Positions 32,219 through 41,180 of a DNA stretch of 64,000 bases are shown one piece after another (position 1 is the stretch's first letter; every line of letters starts with the position of its first letter). Both the position numbers and the translations under genes were made by a program. The DNA is taken from positions 175,790 through 239,789 of the forward strand of contig NZ_JAPWKD010000001.1 in NCBI RefSeq assembly GCF_028283705.1, read 5' to 3'. Source of the stretch: Pantoea sp. GTDB lineage: Bacteria; Pseudomonadota; Gammaproteobacteria; Enterobacterales; Enterobacteriaceae. The notes under the pieces were generated by a model, which had not been told where the DNA came from, did no database searches, and saw only the letters and a list, made by a program, of their open reading frames with translations.

Positions 32219-34396
32219 ATGAATATAAAAAACAAGGTTATGACAGCGCCGAAAGAGGATTCGAATGGATGGGATCTGGCGCATCTTGTGGGACAACTCA
32301 TTGACCATCGGTGGGTCATTGTTGCCGTTACCGCCTTCTTCATGTTGGTGGGAACCCTCTACACACTGTTTGCCACGCCGATCTATAGCGCCGATGCCAT
32401 GGTGCAGGTCGAGCAGAAGAACACCAACTCGGTGCTGAACGATCTGCAGGATATCCTGCCGTCAACACCGGCTTCCGATACCGAAATTCAGATTCTTGAA
32501 TCGCGCATGGTCATCGGTAAAACGGTGGACGATCTTGGTCTGGATACCGTGGTGCAGCAGAACTATTTCCCGATCATCGGTAAAGGTCTGTCGCGTCTGA
32601 TGGGTAACAAACCGGCGCAGATCGCGATCACGCGTCTGGAAATCCCGCGTTCAATCGACAAACGTACCGTGCAGCTGGAAGTAACCGGGCCGCAGACCTA
32701 CACCGTGACCAGCAATGGGGACGAGTTGTTTAAAGGCCGCGTGGGCCAGCTGGAACAGCACGGTGAAGTCACCATGCTGGTAAGCGGTATTCAGGCGGAT
32801 GCCGGCACCAGCTTTGATGTCACCAAGCTGAGCGATCTGCAGGCGATCAAAGCGGTGCTGGGCAGTCTGACGGTTGCCGATAAAGCGAAAGATACCGGTG
32901 TGTTGGGTCTGGAATACCAGCACGAAGATCCGGATCAGGCCAGCCGCGTGCTGAATCAGATCGTGAACAACTATCTGTTGCAGAACGTTGAGCGCAAATC
33001 GGAACAGGCAGCGAAGAGCCTTGATTTCCTGCGCAATCAGCTGCCGATGGTACGCGATAACCTGAATGAAGCCGAAGACAAGCTGAACGCCTATCGTCGT
33101 GAAAACGAATCGGTAGATATGTCACTGGAGGCGAAATCAGCGCTGGATTCTTCCGTTAGCGTACAGAGCCAGTTGAATGAGCTGACCTTCCGTGAAGCTG
33201 AAGTGTCGCAGCTGTACACCAAAGATCATCCGACTTACCGTGCGCTGCTGGAAAAACGCAAAACGCTGGAAGACGAGCAGGCCAATCTGAACAAGAAAAT
33301 TGCGCAGATGCCGCAGACTCAGCAGGAGATTCTGCGTCTGACCCGTGATGTGCAGGCAGGGCAGGAAATCTACATGCAGCTGCTGAATCGTCAGCAGGAA
33401 TTGGGTATCAGTAAAGCCAGTACCGTCGGGGATGTGCGCATCATTGACCAGGCAGAAACCGCTGGCTCGCCTGTCGCACCGAAGAAATTGCTGATCATTG
33501 CCGCCAGCCTGATTCTGGGTCTGGTGCTGTCCGTCGGCATTATTCTGCTGAAAGCGGTGTTCCATCACGGTATTGAAAACCCGGAGCAGTTGGAAGAACT
33601 GGGTATGAACGTTTATGCCAGCGTGCCGTTGTCTGACTGGCAGCGTAAGAAGGATACCGAAGCACTGGCGCGGCGTGGGCACAAAGAGAAAAGTGACCCG
33701 CACAATACGCTGCTGGCGCTGGGCAACCCGACTGACCTCTCCATCGAAGCGATTCGTAGCCTGCGTACCAGCCTGCACTTCGCGATGATGGAAGCGAAGA
33801 ACAACATTCTGATGATCACCGGTGCCAGCCCGGGTATTGGTAAAACCTTTATCTGTGCCAACCTGGCAACGCTGGTGTCGAAAGCGGGTCAACGCGTGTT
33901 GTTCATCGATGGTGATATGCGTCGCGGCTATACCCACGAACTGCTGGGAGCGGAAAACAAAGTTGGCCTGTCTAACGTGTTATCCGGCAAGAGTGAGTTC
34001 TCTCCGGGCATGATTCAGAAAGGCGCGTACGGATTTGATTTCCTGCCGCGTGGTCAGGTGCCACCTAACCCCTCAGAGCTGCTGATGCATCGTCGCATGG
34101 GTGAGTTGCTGGACTGGGCGGGTAAAAACTATGACCTGGTGTTGATCGATACCCCGCCGATCCTGGCCGTAACCGACGCTTCCATTATCGGTAAGCTGGC
34201 CGGAACCTCGCTGATGGTGGCGCGTTTTGAGACCAACACCACCAAAGAGCTGGATGTCAGTTATCGTCGCTTTGCGCAGAACGGTATTGAGATCAAAGGC
34301 GTCATCCTCAACGCCGTGGTGCGTAAAGCGTCGAATGTCTACGGTTATGGCTACGACTACTACAACTACGAATACGGCAAAGAAACCAAAAGCTAA
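32219..34396 (+). CDS. amsA: Tyrosine autokinase and chain-length regulator AmsA (Wzc)
   Basis: 725 residues from ATG at 32219; an in-frame TTG at 32207 is the upstream alternative. A first transmembrane helix near 30-50 and a Wzz-type periplasmic coiled-coil domain are followed by a second helix near 425-445. The cytoplasmic BY-kinase has Walker A GASPGIGKT (near 535), Walker A' (FIDGDMRRG) and Walker B (LVLIDTPP). The C-terminus is a tyrosine cluster with seven tyrosines (YGYGYDYYNYEYG). It controls polymerisation and export with AmsH and AmsI. An intrinsic terminator follows directly. Confidence 0.96.
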   Translation: MNIKNKVMTAPKEDSNGWDLAHLVGQLIDHRWVIVAVTAFFMLVGTLYTLFATPIYSADAMVQVEQKNTNSVLNDLQDILPSTPASDTEIQILESRMVIGKTVDDLGLDTVVQQNYFPIIGKGLSRLMGNKPAQIAITRLEIPRSIDKRTVQLEVTGPQTYTVTSNGDELFKGRVGQLEQHGEVTMLVSGIQADAGTSFDVTKLSDLQAIKAVLGSLTVADKAKDTGVLGLEYQHEDPDQASRVLNQIVNNYLLQNVERKSEQAAKSLDFLRNQLPMVRDNLNEAEDKLNAYRRENESVDMSLEAKSALDSSVSVQSQLNELTFREAEVSQLYTKDHPTYRALLEKRKTLEDEQANLNKKIAQMPQTQQEILRLTRDVQAGQEIYMQLLNRQQELGISKASTVGDVRIIDQAETAGSPVAPKKLLIIAASLILGLVLSVGIILLKAVFHHGIENPEQLEELGMNVYASVPLSDWQRKKDTEALARRGHKEKSDPHNTLLALGNPTDLSIEAIRSLRTSLHFAMMEAKNNILMITGASPGIGKTFICANLATLVSKAGQRVLFIDGDMRRGYTHELLGAENKVGLSNVLSGKSEFSPGMIQKGAYGFDFLPRGQVPPNPSELLMHRRMGELLDWAGKNYDLVLIDTPPILAVTDASIIGKLAGTSLMVARFETNTTKELDVSYRRFAQNGIEIKGVILNAVVRKASNVYGYGYDYYNYEYGKETKS

Positions 34397-34412
34397 GAGA
34401 CAGACACTCTTC

Positions 34413-34438
34413 CGGGGCGGTTTATCCGCCCCGTTTTT
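34413..34438 (+). terminator. Intrinsic terminator inside the capsule operon, after amsA
   Basis: CGGGGCGG (34413-34420) pairs with CCGCCCCG (34426-34433) around loop TTTAT, then TTTTT. It lies 17 bases after the amsA stop. The 191 bases up to amsB (34439-34629) hold no gene and may contain a secondary promoter. Confidence 0.88.
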
Positions 34439-34629
34439 ATCGTGCGTTTTGCACTGATTTTTAAACACTTATACACACAGCACACGCTTAGGTAATTCCG
34501 TAATGGTAGGCAACTGCTTAATGAGGAATGGATATAACGGCATGATTTTTTAGGAAAAAAGCCGATTCCCATCATCAGGTGGCGGAGTATACCGTTGAAT
34601 CTGGAACAGCTGTTTAAGAGGTGCTGGCA

Positions 34630-35547
34630 ATGCAGGATATCCACTTCTCAATTGTAATTCCCGCTTATAACGCGTCGAAGTCGATTGTGACGACGCTGGA
34701 TTGCGTCAATGCGCAGAGTTATCGCAATTTTGAAGTCATCATTGTGGATGACAAATCAGCCGATGCGGCTGAACTGGCGCAGGTGGTGCGCAGCGATCGC
34801 TATCAGGACCTGGACATCAGGCTGGAGCTCTCTGAGGTAAAACTCAACGGGGCAGGGGCGCGCAATAAAGGGATTGAACTCGCCAGCGGTGATTTCATCA
34901 GTTTTCTTGATGCCGACGATGAATGGCATCCGGACAAGCTGCTGGAAGTCTCGCGCACCATCGCTAATCTTGAGGCACAGGGCAAGTCGCGTTATGTCAT
35001 CTTTAGTCAGGTGAATATTCACCAGGACGGTAGCTTCCTGAAAGTGATGCCGATGCAGCCACCCGGTAACAACGAAACCGTGGCTGAATATCTGTTTGGT
35101 TGTTATGGCTTCATCCAGACCAGTACCATCGTGCTGAAGCGTGCCGATGCCGAACAGATCAAATTCGATACACGCTATATTCGCCACCAGGACTATGACT
35201 TCTGCATTCGCGCCGATCGCATGGGCTATCAATTCGTCATGATTGATAAACCGCTGGCGACCTACCATCTGGTGACCAAATTTGGCTCGAAGCATAAAGG
35301 GGAGTCGGTGAAATACTCCTTCTTCTGGCTTGATACCATGAAACCCTATCTGACGGCGCGCGATATCCACACCTACAAAGCGTTCAAACTGCCGCTGCGG
35401 TACAAAATGGATGGCAACTCGCTGCTGGCGAGCGTCAGCTTCGCGCGTTACTTCTTCCTGACTAACAAAGATAACCAGGCTTACTTCATGAGCCGTCTGA
35501 TGAACAAGGTGAAATCCCGTTTCTTTGGCAGCAGGGCTGTTTCCTGA
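34630..35547 (+). CDS. amsB: Glycosyltransferase family 2, AmsB-like
   Basis: 305 residues from ATG at 34630 (AAGAGG lies 9 bases upstream); a GTG at 34621 is the longer alternative. It is a GT-A fold enzyme: FSIVIPAYNASKS at the N-terminus, VDDKSAD nucleotide-binding loop, and the metal-binding motif FLDADDEWHPDK near 95-105. Position and length match AmsB of E. amylovora (about 300 residues), which adds one of the early sugars to the lipid-linked repeat at the cytoplasmic face. The donor and acceptor are not certain. Confidence 0.85.
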   Translation: MQDIHFSIVIPAYNASKSIVTTLDCVNAQSYRNFEVIIVDDKSADAAELAQVVRSDRYQDLDIRLELSEVKLNGAGARNKGIELASGDFISFLDADDEWHPDKLLEVSRTIANLEAQGKSRYVIFSQVNIHQDGSFLKVMPMQPPGNNETVAEYLFGCYGFIQTSTIVLKRADAEQIKFDTRYIRHQDYDFCIRADRMGYQFVMIDKPLATYHLVTKFGSKHKGESVKYSFFWLDTMKPYLTARDIHTYKAFKLPLRYKMDGNSLLASVSFARYFFLTNKDNQAYFMSRLMNKVKSRFFGSRAVS

Positions 35548-35569
35548 TTGGTGGTTCTTTTGATTTCAC

Positions 35570-35596
35570 TTGCTCCCAGACCGGGGCAATTTTTTT
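35570..35596 (+). terminator. Intrinsic terminator between amsB and the next GT2 gene
   Basis: TTGCTCC (35570-35576) pairs with GGGGCAA (35583-35589; one T-G pair) around CAGACC and is followed by seven T (35590-35596). It is the second terminator-like structure within the capsule operon. Confidence 0.75.
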
Positions 35597-35630
35597 GTAC
35601 TTCCTGTCATCTCCTCTTACGGGTATTCAG

Positions 35631-36383
35631 ATGAAAAATCATGTAGGCACCATCGGCATTGTGATGCCGATGTATAACGCGCGCCAGACGGTATTGCGTG
35701 CGGTGCAGTCGATTCTCGATCAGAGCTATAGCGACTGGCATCTCTATCTGATCAACGATAAATCGACCGACGATTCGCTGGCTTTGGTACGTGAACATTG
35801 CCAGGACGCGCGTATCACTATTCTCAACAATGAGATGAACCAGGGTGCTGCAGAGACCCGTAATGTCGGGCTGCGTGCAGCACAGCAAGAGATCATCGCT
35901 TTCCTTGATAGCGATGATGAATGGCATGCGGAAAAGCTGGCTGATCAGGCCGCCGCTATTGCTGCCGGTGACGATTTTGTTATTACCCATTACCACTACA
36001 AAACCAAAAGCGCTGACCACGATATCATCTACAGCAAACCCTATCTGCAACAGCAAAACTTCGTGAAGAAGCAGTATCGTGTCTGCTTCTCTTCAGTTTG
36101 TTTTCGCCGTCCTCCACAGGGCATCTTCTTTCAGCGTAAAGGCCATGAAGATTTCCTGTTCCTCTACGAGCTGTTTCTCCGTTACCGGCAAGCCCGGGTG
36201 ATCCAGAAGACGCTGGTGAACTACTACGAGTTGGGTGATTCGCTGTCTCGTAACAAAAATAAAGCGGCAAAATGGCACCTCGAATTATTAAGAATTATCT
36301 ATAAAAACAATCCCTTAAAAATCTATTACTATTACGGCTGGTATATGGTGAACGGTGTGCTTTTCACCCTGAAGCATCGTTGA
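35631..36383 (+). CDS. Glycosyltransferase family 2 (not AmsC or AmsE)
   Basis: 250 residues from ATG at 35631. It has a GT-A fold: IGIVMPMYNARQTVL, INDKSTDDS and metal motif FLDSDDEWHAEK. It is shorter than AmsB and does not read like the E. amylovora AmsE N-terminus as I remember it. It occupies the place where E. amylovora has amsC (the polymerase) between amsB and amsD. A terminator hairpin lies 34 bases before the start. I infer a strain-specific sugar transferase that alters the repeat unit. Confidence 0.8.
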   Translation: MKNHVGTIGIVMPMYNARQTVLRAVQSILDQSYSDWHLYLINDKSTDDSLALVREHCQDARITILNNEMNQGAAETRNVGLRAAQQEIIAFLDSDDEWHAEKLADQAAAIAAGDDFVITHYHYKTKSADHDIIYSKPYLQQQNFVKKQYRVCFSSVCFRRPPQGIFFQRKGHEDFLFLYELFLRYRQARVIQKTLVNYYELGDSLSRNKNKAAKWHLELLRIIYKNNPLKIYYYYGWYMVNGVLFTLKHR

Positions 36384-36423
36384 TACCCGGCATCATTTGC
36401 GCGTTTGAGGTGGAAAGCGTTTC

Positions 36424-37458
36424 ATGAAAAAGATTGTACTGGTGATTAAGGATGCTTATTCGTACGCGGGTACGGAAAACATCTGCAACTTTATGTCGGA
36501 GTGTCTCGGCGAACAGCATGAGGTGACCGTTTATTCGCTGGAAGGTAGCGGAAAGCCGTTTTACCCCTTTACCCATGCCAAAGAGATTGTCAGCTTTGCC
36601 GGACACAGTAATCCGATTAAAAGCGCGGTGGCCCGCATCCAGCAGGAAGGGTTCGACAGCGTTTTCCTCATCAGCATGGGGCGTCTGAGCGTGATGTTTG
36701 CCTTCTGGAACTTGATGTCCATGAAGAAAAAGCGCTTCAAAGCCTATGCCTGCGAGCACATCGCCATCAACTCCTTTAGTAAACCGATCAAAGTGCTGAA
36801 ATGGCTGCTGCTGCGCTTCTATGACCAGGTGATCGTGCTGACCGATAAAGACCATCAGGTTTTCAGCCGCTGGAATATTCCCAGCCAGCAGATTCCCAAT
36901 CCGGTGGTGTACAAATCTTTTGCGCGTCACACGCGTACCCGTCAGGCGCTGGCCATTGGCCGCCTCGAACATCAGAAAGGTTTCGACCTGCTGCTGGATA
37001 TCTGGGCTGATTTCAGCAAAACCCACCCTGACTGGACGCTGGTTGTCGCCGGAGACGGTGAGGTACGCCAGCAATTACACGATCAGGCTGCACAGCTCGG
37101 GATCACGGGCAGCGTCAATTTCGTCGGCAGAGTCAGCAACATCAATGATTACTACCGTGGCAGCGACATGGCGCTGATGACCTCGCGTTATGAAGGATTA
37201 CCGCTGGTGCTGCTGGAAGCCAAATCCTGGTCGCTGCCGGTGGTGGCGTATGACTGCCCGACCGGACCGCAGGAAATTATCAATCATGGCGAAGATGGCT
37301 TCCTGGTACCCATGAATGACAAAACCACTTTCCTGGCACGTATGGACCAACTCGCCAGTGACGATGCGTTGTTCTACCGCATGAGCGAGAAAACCAAAGA
37401 AACGGCGCTGAAGTTTGACGGCAAAGAGATCAAACAAAGCTGGCTGGCGCTGATTTAG
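36424..37458 (+). CDS. amsD: Glycosyltransferase family 4, AmsD-like
   Basis: 344 residues (AmsD about 350). It has a GT-B fold with the C-terminal family-4 nucleotide-sugar region: AIGRLEHQKGFDLLLDIW near 180 and the E-x7-E pattern in MTSRYEGLPLVLLEAKSW. The N-terminus (VLVIKDAYSYAGTENI) has a glycine-containing acceptor loop. It is a cytoplasmic retaining transferase that adds a sugar to the lipid-linked capsule unit. Which sugar it adds is not visible. Confidence 0.85.
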   Translation: MKKIVLVIKDAYSYAGTENICNFMSECLGEQHEVTVYSLEGSGKPFYPFTHAKEIVSFAGHSNPIKSAVARIQQEGFDSVFLISMGRLSVMFAFWNLMSMKKKRFKAYACEHIAINSFSKPIKVLKWLLLRFYDQVIVLTDKDHQVFSRWNIPSQQIPNPVVYKSFARHTRTRQALAIGRLEHQKGFDLLLDIWADFSKTHPDWTLVVAGDGEVRQQLHDQAAQLGITGSVNFVGRVSNINDYYRGSDMALMTSRYEGLPLVLLEAKSWSLPVVAYDCPTGPQEIINHGEDGFLVPMNDKTTFLARMDQLASDDALFYRMSEKTKETALKFDGKEIKQSWLALI

Positions 37459-37535
37459 CGCCGCATGAAGCCTACGGCTACCTCGGGGACACACTTATGG
37501 CCGCCTGGCGGCCCCATGACCACGGGATTTGATGC

Positions 37536-39746
37536 ATGAAAAGAAGAGAAGTCTTACAAACCGCAGCCTCCTCCATTGTTGCTGCGCTCTCGGTGAGTGC
37601 ATTTTCCAGCTATGCCGCAAAAAATGGCCAGCCAGCATTGAAGGCGGTCGACCCTTCCAGCGTACCGCAGGGAGATGTCCCGATTCTCACGCCGGAAAAT
37701 GTTTACACCATGCCGCCGCAATTCTGGCAGAACTTTGAGGGCAAATTGTGGATTGGTAAGGCCGGTAGCGATGCCAGCAAATCGGGTAACCAAATCCCGG
37801 TTTATCTGCGTGATGCCAGCGGAAAAATATCGCAAATCAGTCAGCCGATTGCGTTGAATAAGGGTAATTTTGCGCAATTTATCCACGATAATGCGGCATT
37901 AATCGCTGATCCTGCCCACTCGATGGCCGTTGAAGACAACAGCGGCAATACGTTGTTTTCCATTGATGACGTAAGTCGTCCCAATCAAAGCAACTTCAGT
38001 CAGCGCCTGGCGCAACCCAATGGTTACCAGCTGATCGGGGAAATCCCCTCGGTCGAGGAATTGCGTAAAACCCGTCCGCTGTTTGCCGGTGCCAAAATCA
38101 AGCTGAAAAGCTGGCATGAAGGTCTGGAAGTGGGCGGTGGTGAATTTGTCGGTGCCTTTGGTGATGGCAAAGACGATAACGGCGTGATGTTCAGCGGTAA
38201 CGGTTTTACCTGGCGTCGCGTGGTGGAAGATTTCAACCGTCTGACGCTGTTCGATTTCGGCGCGATCGCTGACGGCAAAACCGATGCCGCACCTGCCATC
38301 AAGGCGATGTATCAATGGTCGCAGGATGCTAATCAGCCGATTTGCGTGCAGTTCCCGGCGGGGACGTTCTTTGTTTCCGGTTGTGATTTCGGTGACCAGC
38401 AACAGCGCTTCTTCCGTATTTCTGGCGCGATGGTGAACTTTGGCTATTTCCCGGCCACCACGCTGGTTTCGGATGGTCGTTCCGAATTCCTGTTTCAGGT
38501 AAATGCCCGCTGGACCGAAATTTCTAACCTGATTTTTAACGGTAACAGCGACAAGCGTCCGAATAAGCAGGGGTTATTCCGTAATACCTGCCCGGGAGGC
38601 CAGTTCTTCCGTGGGGCTTGTTTGCGCTTTAACCAGGTGGGCGGCGTTTCGTTGAGTTTGCTGGATACGCTGGATTGCAAAATCGATCAGTGGTACGCCA
38701 ACGGCTGTACAGGCGATGTGATTAAAGCCAGCTGGTCCGGGCAGAAAGCGGGCAACTGGGATCACAGCACCGCCATTGAGCTTTCCAACTTCAATGCCCA
38801 GCACTGTAAAGGCGGGATGGTGCTGAATCTGCCACGTTGCAGCCAGTCGATCATTCATAACGGCTGGATTGAGCACACCGAAAATCCCGGCGATATCTCC
38901 AATGGCCAATGGATCATCGATGCACTGAGCCTGGAAGATTGTAAGAACCCGCTGATTGCCCGTAACTCACGGCTGAATATGCGCCAGACCAATCTGCAGG
39001 CCGGTAGCTGGATCGATAACTCGCTGGAGGGCGAGCGCTGGCTGAATATCTGGGAGATGGGTTCGACGCGCGTTGAATCCTATGGCGTCGCCATCGACGG
39101 CAGCCTGAATTACAACTACATCACTTCACGTTTTCGCCTGTCGAACAACACCAATCAGGAAACCTGGTTTGAGCTGGGGAATTTTTATTCACCTGCCGTG
39201 GGTGATAGCTGGGAAATTGAGGTGTTTGGTCAGGCGCAATTCAGTAATGGGACGGACAATCAACCGCTGATGAACCCGATCGACGGCAAAGGCACCGGTG
39301 GCCGGGCGGTTATTCACTTGCAGCGCAAGAAAAGCAAGGCGGAAGCCAGCTGGTCTGCGGAAGGCAGTTCACCGCTGGTGGATGTGCGCTATGAACCGCG
39401 TACTGACACGGACACCAAAGTGTTCGTCAAACTGGCCGGCTGGACACCCGCCACTGTTGTGCTGATCAAAAGTACCGCGAAGGATCGCTTTCTCGCCGGT
39501 CGCTGTGCGCGCGTCGATGCCACCATGACGCAGGGAACGCCTGCCAGCGGTAGCCAGCAGGCACCGCAGCGTTTCAGTCTGCACAACGGTAAAGCCGGTA
39601 TTGGCGGCAATGAGCAGGGCGATCTGCTGATGGCCTCACGCATGCTGAAACCGGAGCAGGTTGATACCCGTGAACCCAAAGGTTTTATCTCGGTGGTGAT
39701 TAATGGCGAGCCCTGTGCACTGCCGTATTTCGCTCTGAAATCGTAA
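37536..39746 (+). CDS. amsF: AmsF/WceF-type tailspike-fold capsule-processing protein
   Basis: 736 residues (AmsF about 745). The N-terminus MKRREVLQTAASSIVAALSV has a twin arginine before a hydrophobic stretch ending at SSYAA, so Tat export is possible; Sec export cannot be excluded. A pectate-lyase-like opening (LFDFGAIADGKTDAAPAIKAMY, near 240) leads into a long right-handed beta-helix. The P. stewartii homologue WceF is reported as a periplasmic enzyme with a phage tailspike-like fold that modifies stewartan. Expected role: cutting or trimming capsule chains in the periplasm. A GC-rich hairpin follows the gene. Confidence 0.85.
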   Translation: MKRREVLQTAASSIVAALSVSAFSSYAAKNGQPALKAVDPSSVPQGDVPILTPENVYTMPPQFWQNFEGKLWIGKAGSDASKSGNQIPVYLRDASGKISQISQPIALNKGNFAQFIHDNAALIADPAHSMAVEDNSGNTLFSIDDVSRPNQSNFSQRLAQPNGYQLIGEIPSVEELRKTRPLFAGAKIKLKSWHEGLEVGGGEFVGAFGDGKDDNGVMFSGNGFTWRRVVEDFNRLTLFDFGAIADGKTDAAPAIKAMYQWSQDANQPICVQFPAGTFFVSGCDFGDQQQRFFRISGAMVNFGYFPATTLVSDGRSEFLFQVNARWTEISNLIFNGNSDKRPNKQGLFRNTCPGGQFFRGACLRFNQVGGVSLSLLDTLDCKIDQWYANGCTGDVIKASWSGQKAGNWDHSTAIELSNFNAQHCKGGMVLNLPRCSQSIIHNGWIEHTENPGDISNGQWIIDALSLEDCKNPLIARNSRLNMRQTNLQAGSWIDNSLEGERWLNIWEMGSTRVESYGVAIDGSLNYNYITSRFRLSNNTNQETWFELGNFYSPAVGDSWEIEVFGQAQFSNGTDNQPLMNPIDGKGTGGRAVIHLQRKKSKAEASWSAEGSSPLVDVRYEPRTDTDTKVFVKLAGWTPATVVLIKSTAKDRFLAGRCARVDATMTQGTPASGSQQAPQRFSLHNGKAGIGGNEQGDLLMASRMLKPEQVDTREPKGFISVVINGEPCALPYFALKS

Positions 39747-39762
39747 TACGTTTATCAGCAAA

Positions 39763-39788
39763 CCGGCCGCAAACAGGAGTGCGGCCGG
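39763..39788. other. GC-rich hairpin between amsF and amsJ
   Basis: CCGGCCGC (39763-39770) pairs with GCGGCCGG (39781-39788) around a 10-base loop. No T-tract follows (ATTAAAT), so a processing or stability element is more likely than a terminator. Confidence 0.5.
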
Positions 39789-39913
39789 ATTAAATGGAGC
39801 AGTTTTTTTCAGGCGTTCACCTCTCTTGCAGTCCTTTTTACACAGAGTTCACTTTTGCCAGGCCAGGAAAATGGCGGCTTGTAGAAAATTACAAAAATTT
39901 ATCTGGAGTTTTT

Positions 39914-41176
39914 ATGAAGATTTTATTGGTGGGTAACCATACCTGTGGAAATCGTGGGGATGGCGCGATTTTACGCGGGCTGATTGATTCACTTCAGTCC
40001 GCGCGTGGTGATCTGGATATCGACGTCATCAGCCGTTATCCAACCAGCTCTGGGTACTTACTGCAACAGGAAATCCAGCAGGATTCTCTGTTCCTGCACA
40101 ATAACAAATCAGCTAAAGGGTTAGTGGGAAGCGTAAAGCGTAAAGTGGCTAACCGTTTGATGCCGGATATTATGATGGCGCATCTGGGTAAGGGGGGATT
40201 ATATAAATCATTCTCTGTGCCGCCGCATTTGGCCGAATTCACCAAAAGCCTTGAACCTTATGATGCCATTATCCAGGTCGGGGGATCTTTCTTCGTCGAT
40301 CTGTATGGCGTGACTCAGTTTGACCATGCGCTGTGCGCGCTCATGGCGAAAAAGCCGCTATATATGATTGGGCATTCCGTCGGACCTTTTGAAAACCCGC
40401 GCGTCAATGCACTGGCTAACTTCGTGTTCGACCGCGTTGATAGCCTGGTGCTGCGTGAAGAGGTCAGCTATGAGCGGCTGAAGCAGGATGGCGTCACCAC
40501 CAGCAAAGTTAAGAAAGGTGTCGATACCGCGTTTCTGGTGCAGGCGCGTGAGGTAGAAAATCCCAGCCATAACCTGTTGCACTGGAAAGAGATTATCAGC
40601 TCACGCAAAACTATCGCGATTACCGTGCGTGAGCTGGCCCCGTTCGATAAACGTCTCGGCGTTACGCAAAAAGAATACGAAGCGGCGTTTGGTCGGGTGA
40701 TCAATGCGATGATCGCCGACGGCTATCAGGTGGTGGCCTTCTCAACCTGCACCGGTATCGATAGCTATGCCAAAGATGACCGCATGGTGGCGCTGACGCT
40801 GCGTGACAGCGTTGATCATCCGGAGCATTACCATGTGATCATGGACGAATTCAACGACCTCGAACTCGGCATTTTGTTAAGTCACTGCCATCTGACGATC
40901 GGCACCCGCCTGCATTCCGCCATTATTTCCATGAATTTCGGCACACCTGCCGTTGCTATCAACTATGAACACAAGTCACTGGGTGTGATGAACCAGCTTG
41001 GCCTGCCGCAAATGGCAACCGATGTGCAGAGCCTGATGGATGGCTCGCTCATCGATAAAGTGCAGACCGTACTGGCTGACTACGACAATGTGAAGCAGAA
41101 AGTTGATGCAGCGGTGGCGCAGGAGCGTGAGATTGGCAACCGAATCACTGAAGAAATTCTCAACGTTTTAGGGTGA
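39914..41176 (+). CDS. amsJ: Polysaccharide pyruvyl transferase AmsJ
   Basis: 420 residues from ATG at 39914, preceded by CTGGAG; an in-frame ATG 120 bases earlier would add a non-family, cysteine-containing tail. The N-terminus MKILLVGNHTCGNRGDGAIL and the GTRLHSAIISMNFGTPAVAI region are typical of the pyruvyltransferase family (AmsJ, WcaK). It adds a pyruvate ketal to a capsule sugar, using phosphoenolpyruvate. It is followed by amsK with no gap to speak of. Confidence 0.92.
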   Translation: MKILLVGNHTCGNRGDGAILRGLIDSLQSARGDLDIDVISRYPTSSGYLLQQEIQQDSLFLHNNKSAKGLVGSVKRKVANRLMPDIMMAHLGKGGLYKSFSVPPHLAEFTKSLEPYDAIIQVGGSFFVDLYGVTQFDHALCALMAKKPLYMIGHSVGPFENPRVNALANFVFDRVDSLVLREEVSYERLKQDGVTTSKVKKGVDTAFLVQAREVENPSHNLLHWKEIISSRKTIAITVRELAPFDKRLGVTQKEYEAAFGRVINAMIADGYQVVAFSTCTGIDSYAKDDRMVALTLRDSVDHPEHYHVIMDEFNDLELGILLSHCHLTIGTRLHSAIISMNFGTPAVAINYEHKSLGVMNQLGLPQMATDVQSLMDGSLIDKVQTVLADYDNVKQKVDAAVAQEREIGNRITEEILNVLG

Positions 41177-41180
41177 AGTG

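Noticed and set aside
33137..33937. Minus-strand ORF of 266 codons inside amsA
   Set aside because: It is the reverse-complement shadow of the Wzc kinase region; composition is Gln/His-rich and no family pattern is visible.
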